Shown here: positions 58,190 through 64,000 of the stretch, piece by piece | Position numbering within the stretch: position 1 is the stretch's first letter | Layout of the letters: every line of letters begins with the position of its first letter | Assembly: GCF_023065955.2 (NCBI RefSeq) | Contig: NW_026622763.1 | Span: 79,837,299 to 79,901,298 of the forward strand | DNA length: 64,000 bases | Direction: 5' to 3' | Source: Ursus arctos | Taxonomy: Eukaryota; Chordata; Mammalia; Carnivora; Ursidae | Program-made: the position numbers and the translations under genes | Notes under the pieces: generated by a model | Database searches by the model: none | Told to the model about the DNA's origin: nothing | What the model saw: only the letters and a program-made list of their open reading frames with translations

Positions 58190-58640
58190 AAACAACTAGA
58201 TAGCCACATGCAAAACAGAAAAAAGAAAAAAAAAGAACTTCCATCTATTATTTTACACTACATAAGAAATTCAGAATGGTTCATAGAACTAAATGTAAGA
58301 GCTAAAACTGCAAAACTTCAGAAAAAAAATAGAAGACATTTTAATGATAGTGGATTAAGCAGAACTTTTTCTAAGACACAAAAAACCATGAAGTTTAAAA
58401 GATAAAAAGTCAAATTAGACTTTATCAAATTAGACTTTATCAAAAATGAAATATATCTTCTGTTCAAAAGATGCTGTTGAGAAATGAAAATGCAAGCCAC
58501 GACTTGGAAAATATTTGAAAAACATTTTTCCAACAAAGGGTCTGTATAGACTATATAAAATTTCTGAACCCCAGGAACACCAGTATTTAAGCACAAGCAA
58601 AGGATCAGCTAGACTACCAAGTATTTTAGATAAGCAGCAA
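58190..58640 (+). mobile_element. L1M ORF2 fragment, sense
   Basis: AGATAGCCACATGCAAAACA, AATGGTTCATAGAACTAAAT, GTAAGAGCTAAAACTGCAAA, AAAAGATGCTGTTGAGAAAT and GCAAGCCACGACTTGGAAAA follow the L1 ORF2 C-terminal DNA order. A 15-bp unit CAAATTAGACTTTAT is duplicated in tandem at 58411-58440. Multiple stops show it is dead. Confidence 0.8.
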
Positions 58641-58649
58641 CAAGACATT

Positions 58650-58910
58650 GAAGAAGATTGTTAGAATAGGATAGAATCAGTAAAAGAATTATGAAGATGT
58701 TACAGAGATGGGGTATATAGGACTTGAGGATTTCTTGTATTTGGGGACAAGAGAGGAAGGTACCCAAAACCTTCCTGACGAACAGCCAAATTATGAGGAA
58801 GAGTCATTTGAAAACATGAGCCTGGAACTTTAGAGAGAGGTCAAGGTTAACAATGTAGATTTAGAAGTCATCTGCATAGAGGTGATAGTTGAATCTTGGA
58901 TTTGTTCACA
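58650..58910 (-). repeat. L2-type (CR1 group) reverse transcriptase remnant, antisense
   Basis: On the minus strand, 58867-58884 reads His-Leu-Tyr-Ala-Asp-Asp, the HLYADD reverse transcriptase catalytic motif of L2/CR1 LINEs. The flanking + strand (CCTGGAACTTTAGAGAGAGG, AGTCATCTGCATAGAGGTGA) matches the antisense L2 order. No open frame surrounds it. Confidence 0.6.
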
Positions 58911-61069
58911 AGATTGCACAGATTAAATTAAGTAATAATTCTTTAAAAGAGTTAAGAGCCATTAATTCATTTGGTTAACTAAAAACCTAAGATGAAGGCA
59001 AAGGCAGTTACTAGAGTTAATGGTCAATCTCATTTTTGCTATTATCATGTTCAGTGGCCTGAAATGACTAGGATTTTCTCTGAAAATTAGCAGCTGTGTG
59101 GAAATGCAAAATTCCAAGCAGTTACAAATGTCATACCAAGTTAAATCAATTTACATGTTTATAGTCACAAAGGGTCTTGAGCACATAAATGAAATCTTCG
59201 TTCAAGTTTTTAAATATTAGTGGGATAGAAGTCATTTTGCAATGGAGTTTGTACTGATTTTGCCAATATAGCCCTGTATTTTCTTTGAAAATGCACTTAT
59301 ATACTTCTCATATTACATAGTTGTCTGTTTTTTGATCAACTGACAATAGTCCGCTTATACACATATTTCCACTTTGTAAAAATAAATTTGAATGAATAGT
59401 GATATGTTCTTCCTAAAGTAGTTAGTGGTATAAATATATTGCTTTTTCTGTTTTTTCCAGTTTTCATCTTCAGTGATAAACAGGCAGATTTTCTTATTAT
59501 TTGGAAATATGTTTTTACACACATACATAAAAGGTACAGTTTTGCAAAGAGTGACTTTATTATATCTACCATAAAAGAGTAATTCATGTTATACACATGG
59601 AAAATCATGTATTTTAGTTTGTCTGCTCTTTATGCTTGTGTTTGATGGTATTAATTATAAAGTTTTCACAAAAATTGCTCTAAGCTTTGCTGTCCTCAGA
59701 ACACGCAGGACAAAACTATATCAACCTTGAAACTGGGTGGAGACAGCACCAATGGCTTACTCCAAGATAAATTAATATTTTATATTTTTTTAGTCTTAGA
59801 CAAAAAACTTCCATGAATGAGTGTAACATGCCTACTTACACGTCGCCTTTGGGGAAAATTGGGGTGGTACACAGAATAGATGCGCTTTTAAGAGTGAAAA
59901 TCTGATAATCAGTATCTAAATATTTGTAACAATCTGGAATATTTACTTTAGAAATTAATGTGAAGGGTTCTGCAGCTTTTTCTTCGTTGAGTTTTGATGT
60001 GCTCATGTAAGTAGGACTTTGCTTTTCAGTCTACCAATGGGATAATCTCTAATATGTGCAGATTAGGTGAAATCTCAGATGCTTTTTGATACATCATTTT
60101 CAATATTGCCACTGACATATTGAGATTTCACTGAAGAGATATTCAATGCAGTGGAGTTATGTAAATGTCACTTTTCATTGTTTTATTCTCAAAAAGGTAG
60201 AAAAAAACTCTTCCAGGGAAACCTTGATAACAACAGAGAGAATTTTATTTTTTTAATTAATATTCAGTGCTCTTTTTAACATTGGATATTGATTAATTAC
60301 AGTAGGTGTAAGTCACATGCTAGTATAGAAAATTAAGAGATATTCAAGTCTTTGGATTTTCCAGAAGTGAATTCTACCAGATACGTATTTATTAAGGTAA
60401 ACAGGCTATCAGCTAAAGCTTCACACAGATTTTTGTCATTTGGGACTTTGCCAATTTAATAAAATGTAAATCTTGAGAGAAGGCCTTTTGATTTTTATTC
60501 CAAGTAACTTGAATATCCTAGAAGGCATCAATCAGAAGACTTATTAGAAACATCACACCAAAAAATTAAAATGTTTTTTATACTAAGATTATAGCACTAT
60601 ATTCTTGAAGGCTCTTATCTGAATATTTGCCTTTTAGACTTCCATTTCAAGGAAGGAAAAGTAATTTTTGATTAAATGCCTATTGATTTACTGTCTCCCA
60701 GAGTCACCAAATAGAGTTTATCTAAGGCTAAAATGCAGTTACCTCTAGAATAAATTTTGGCAGCTGAAGTGGAATTTGGCAACTATTTAACTGGGCAGAG
60801 AAAATTCACTGAATTTAGAACAAGATATAAGTGAATACTATTTTATCTCTTTCAAGATATAGTGATATTTTAAGGAGGGATACCAGGGAGATGGCAACCC
60901 AATATAATAAATAAATGAAAATGAAATTAATTTCTTAGCTCATAATTCCGTGCAGTATTATTGGTCGAAATATAATTATTGGAGTCTTTATGGGTGTCAT
61001 AAGGAACTTGCTGCTTAGTAGTTTCCCTGCAAGCACATTTGCTAACATCCAGCACTGAGAGAGAGCTAA
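58911..61069. other. Unassigned AT-rich intronic sequence
   Basis: No gene or repeat family was recognised over 2.2 kb. Confidence 0.6.
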
Positions 61070-61140
61070 TATATGGGAGGTACTTAGCATAGCACCTAGA
61101 GCACAGTAACTGTTCAATTAATGCTAGTGAGTACTATGGT
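61070..61140 (+). repeat. Possible MIR/L2 3' tail, sense
   Basis: GGTACTTAGCATAGCACCTA and AACTGTTCAATTAATGCTAG resemble the MIR 3' end (TTAGCACAGTGCCTGGCACA...GCTCAATAAATG). It is short, so tentative. Confidence 0.4.
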
Positions 61141-61690
61141 GTTGTTGCTATTTTCTGTCCCATCCTCCATCTTCCTTCACCTTTCTCCCTTATTTCACTC
61201 TAAGTTCAAGAAGTATGATTTTGAGCAACCTAGATTTTTGAACTGATTTTACTGTTTTGTAAATAAAAGCATCCTTTTCAATATCTTGCCCTATTTCAGT
61301 CGTCATTGAGGAAAGAAGAAGAGATGGGCAATGATGGTGCTTTCCTTGCAGACTTATGGTTTTCAGAGTCAGGTTGAAGGACTAGAAGTGATTTTCAATG
61401 AGACAGGCCACTTTTCAGGCTTGTTGTTGAATTGCCCAGACGACAGGGCTAACGGGGCTATTAAAAGCATTTTCAACAAAAAGAATCCATTCTTAATCTT
61501 AATGACACCAAAGAAGAAGAAGAAAAGACATTCTTCCCACAAGATTTAGAATATCCACAGTTATTTTTCTAGAATTTGTTTTTGGTTTGGGTTTTTTTTT
61601 GGGGGGGGGGGGGCTGTTGTTGCTTTTTGCTAAAATCTAAATTAATCTAACTCACTTTGAAACTTTCCTGATGCCTACCTTGGCTTTTCA
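61141..61690. other. Unassigned intronic sequence with a T9-G13 run
   Basis: T9 at 61592-61600 is followed directly by G13 at 61601-61613. Otherwise nothing was recognised. Confidence 0.65.
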
Positions 61691-61702
61691 AAGGTGATAA
61701 TT

Positions 61703-61892
61703 TGGGGTGCCTGGGTGGCTCAGTCAGTTAAGCATCTGCCTTTGGCCTAGGTCATGATCCCAGGGTCCTGGGATGGAGTCCCACATCAGGCTCCCTGCTT
61801 AGCCTGAGGCTTCTCCCTCTCCTCCCCACTTGTGATCTCTGTCACCATCTCTGTCTCTCTCGCAAATAAATAAATAAAATCGTAAGGGAAAA
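61703..61892 (+). mobile_element. CanSINE, sense, with imperfect TSD
   Basis: The head GGTGCCTGGGTGGCTCAGTC is followed by GTCATGATCCCAGGGTCCTG, CCACATCAGGCTCCCTGCTT, TCTCTGTCTCTCTCGCAAAT and an AAATAAATAAATAAAATCG tail. TSD copies are AAGGTGATAATT at 61691-61702 and AAAGCGATAATT at 61893-61904, 10 of 12 identical, so this copy is older than the ones with perfect duplications. Confidence 0.93.
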
Positions 61893-62029
61893 AAAGCGAT
61901 AATTCATCCTAGATTCCCCTTTTTCTTATTTTTTTAATAATCTCAATAATATTTCTCCATGTCAGCCAACACTGATAACAGAACTCCTTTAACATTTATA
62001 CACCCATGCAAATTATGACATTAAGTAGT

Positions 62030-62395
62030 AATTCCTGAGTTTTTGCTATGTCCTGATATTGCCTGAGATACCATGAGGATGCAAAAAAGAAGTAAGACAT
62101 AGGATCAGATAACTCTTCAGAGAAGGTAAAACTTACGCATACGAAACAATTAAGAACAAGTGATTTATAAATACTAAGCTCTGAAATAGAAAGTGCCAGA
62201 TTGTATGACACAGACAACAGGACAAGAGAGCTTGGAGACGGTCAGGGCTGCATGGGCCGTATTCATCACGAGCATTTGGCCTGAGCTTTGAAGGATTGGT
62301 TGGATTTGGATCACTGTAGAGGAGAGGGAAGGCATATTCCAGGCAGCAGGGAAAGCAAGAGCAAGCTCCGAAGCAGAAATGTCATGCAAATGTCA
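62030..62395 (-). repeat. L2 LINE 3' region, antisense
   Basis: GTTTTTGCTATGTCCTGATA, CCTGAGCTTTGAAGGATTGG, GGAAGGCATATTCCAGGCAG and CAGGGAAAGCAAGAGCAAGC match the antisense L2 order (CTACTATGTGCCAGG, GAGCTGAGTCTTGAAGGATG, GGGCATTCCAGGCAGAGGGAACAGC). Confidence 0.75.
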
Positions 62396-63814
62396 TAGCA
62401 TGCCCTAATTTTAATGACTCTGCAGTCCTATGAGGTGACTTTGATCTCATTGTAATTATATCCACAGCAAAAGATTCCCGTTTAGTAGCTGGCTTCATTT
62501 TAGAGAGAAGGAAGAAGGAAGCCTGGATACTGAATAGATACCTGTAACAAATAATTACAGTAAATAAAAATATGAAAAAGCTGAAATTTCAGTTTCTAGC
62601 TATTCTAAGCATGTTCTTTATTCTTGAGTCTGGGGCTTGGTTTTAAGAAGACAGACTTCTCAGGGCATCATAAAGAAACTCAAACATTCAAGATAACTAA
62701 TCTAATCTCTAAACTAGAGGAAGGGTGTTTTTTCTTAATACTGTAATAAAAAAAGCTGCCGTCATATTTTATATGGCACCAACTCTGTTATTAATCAAAC
62801 TCTTTTAAGACTAAACTGCAGCCCTGCTCTCATCCCAGGGCCTTTAGTGAGTGAGCCCAAGTGAACATAACCATCATTCAACTCCTTGACTTCTCCAGTG
62901 AGAAAGAATGCTGACACCGAAGTGTTTTAGAGTCAGCTGCAAGAACTCATTAATACTGTGCCCAAGTAGGAAGTGCCGACCATCAGGGATTTGATCACAA
63001 AGAAAATTAGAGGTTGTGCATCACTATGTCTTGTGACGAACACGCATTAGTGAAAGTAAATAAGCATGAAGACAGACTGATTAAGGTCCGCTTATATAAT
63101 TGGTTCTTGAAAACACTTTATTCTAATATATTAGGGGGAAAATGAACATCAACTTGGAAATCACATTGACTGTTTATAACACCAAAGAGAAGAACCGTTT
63201 GAGGCTTGTGGTAAAAGATCCTCACAGAAGCCAGTATTGATTCACATTACTGATCAGCACTCTTAAGCGGCTGTCCTTTTGTGGGTGTGAAAATGTAGTG
63301 GGAAAATAAGAGGAAGAAAATTGAGTTTCAAGTACCTAGAAACATTTGATTTGAAATGAGGCAGAAAGAGCCTTGTACTCTAATGTCACTAGTATTATGA
63401 GGTAGCGATTTGCAGATTAAAAAAAAAAAGTAAAAACTTGAAAATACAAGTCTGAAGGTAATATTTTAAAATTTTACTTCTGAGCTATATGACCAGTCCA
63501 AACTAAGTGAAAAAATAAAACAATGTATAGTTTTGAGAAAAACAGGAGAAGTTTGGCAAAAGAAAAGACCTCTGGACTCTTTAGGGAAAATTTTGAAGTG
63601 AATGAAGTTTTTTCATATGATGATGACTGGAGCACAAGTTGTACGAGAAGAAATCACATCATTTTAATGACCTCATCAATGACTCACATGTGGACTGGAG
63701 TTTCTCAAAAGGAAGAAAATGTAACATTCTTGTGTAAAAGATACGCTCAAGTATGAATTTCCAAGCAAGTCGTTCACCATATTAAAGTAAATATAAATCA
63801 CCCAGCTTCAGAAG
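62396..63814. other. Unassigned intronic sequence
   Basis: No gene or repeat family was recognised. A short A-run lies near 63420-63430. Confidence 0.6.
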
Positions 63815-63925
63815 ATCTACAAGGTTGGAAGAGCAGATATTATTCCATTTTATAAATGAGGAAAGTGAAATGTTAATGCAAATAGTAAGGGACAGAGTCT
63901 AGATTTGAACCTGAGTCACTTTCCA
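63815..63925 (-). repeat. MIR SINE, antisense
   Basis: TATTATTCCATTTTATAAAT, GAGGAAAGTGAAATGTTAAT, GGGACAGAGTCTAGATTTGA and ACCTGAGTC follow the reversed MIR pattern (TATTATCCCCATTTTACAGATGAGGAAACTGAG...GGATTCGAACCCAGG). Confidence 0.8.
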
Positions 63926-63928
63926 CTT

Positions 63929-64000
63929 TATTTTTTTTTAATATTTTATTTATTTATTTGACAGACAAAGAGACAGCCAGTGAGAGAGGGAACACAAGCA
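63929..64000 (-). mobile_element. CanSINE, antisense, cut by the window end
   Basis: TTTTTTTTTAATATTTTATT, TATTTATTTGACAGACAAAG and GACAGCCAGTGAGAGAGGGA are the reversed tail and first part of the body of the same subfamily as 3116-3303 and 13721-13907. The head lies beyond the window. Confidence 0.9.

Larger units (their letters stand above)
41098..64000 (+). other. PARD3B: PARD3B intron, 5' part (continues beyond window)
   Basis: It begins with donor GTAAGA and has no acceptor-plus-exon that continues the PARD3B frame within the window, so the intron is at least 22.9 kb. The expected next exon should start by completing a G-codon and soon encode the conserved SSSLESLQ motif; I did not see this. 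Confidence 0.8.

Noticed and set aside
41098..64000. Next PARD3B exon (region with SSSLESLQ)
   Set aside because: Searched by eye for an acceptor in the right phase followed by this motif and found none. It probably lies beyond the window.
1..64000. CRISPR array, tRNA/rRNA gene, endogenous retrovirus or intact LINE
   Set aside because: No regularly spaced direct repeats with unique spacers were found. The tRNA-like parts are SINE heads, no LTR pair or gag/pol frame was recognised, and every LINE copy is truncated or frameshifted.

Overview
This is a window of mammalian nuclear DNA from a carnivoran, most likely an arctoid such as a bear, seal or mustelid. The evidence is a set of tRNA-Lys-derived CanSINE elements (sense heads with TGGCTCAGTTGG, antisense copies reading GACAGCCAGCGAGAGAGGG), a carnivore-type L1 3' end, and a large background of old mammalian repeats (MIR, L2, L1M, one Tigger1-like element). 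Base composition, spliced exons with canonical GT/AG sites and the lack of any long open frame rule out a prokaryotic or viral source. The clade is inferred from repeat style; the species cannot be read from the window.

Only one gene is supported: PARD3B (PAR3-beta/PAR3L, a PDZ scaffold of epithelial cell polarity) on the + strand. Two coding exons are visible: a 116-nt exon at 5240-5355 and a 45-nt phase-symmetric exon at 41053-41097. They are joined across a 35.7 kb intron and encode one continuous stretch ending KASKSMDL then VPDESKVHSLAAHKS, a region C-terminal to the PDZ domains. The window begins inside the upstream intron and ends inside the downstream intron, which is at least 22.9 kb long. 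I looked for the next PARD3B exon (the segment containing the conserved SSSLESLQ motif) and did not find it here.

Everything else is intronic. From 1 to 5.2 kb there are MIR pieces, an antisense CanSINE with a 12-bp target-site duplication (TSD) and an L1 3' scrap. From 5.4 to 41 kb the large intron holds antisense L1M, a SINE with an internal 30-bp triplication, a 5'-truncated carnivore L1, a SINE nested in a SINE tail, a Tigger1-like deletion derivative, a 1.6 kb L1 ORF2 remnant, more L1M/L2/MIR, a GAAA purine tract, and a (TG)26 microsatellite just upstream of the 45-nt exon. From 41 to 64 kb there is mostly single-copy sequence, then L2, L1M, SINE and MIR copies, with a truncated SINE at the right edge.

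No novel coding system, CRISPR array, RNA gene, endogenous retrovirus or intact transposon was found. The most testable point is the arrangement around the 45-nt exon: a frame-neutral small exon with a long UG repeat about 190 nt upstream and a U-rich UUG tract about 420 nt downstream. Repeat family names come from remembered consensus sequences and were not checked by alignment.
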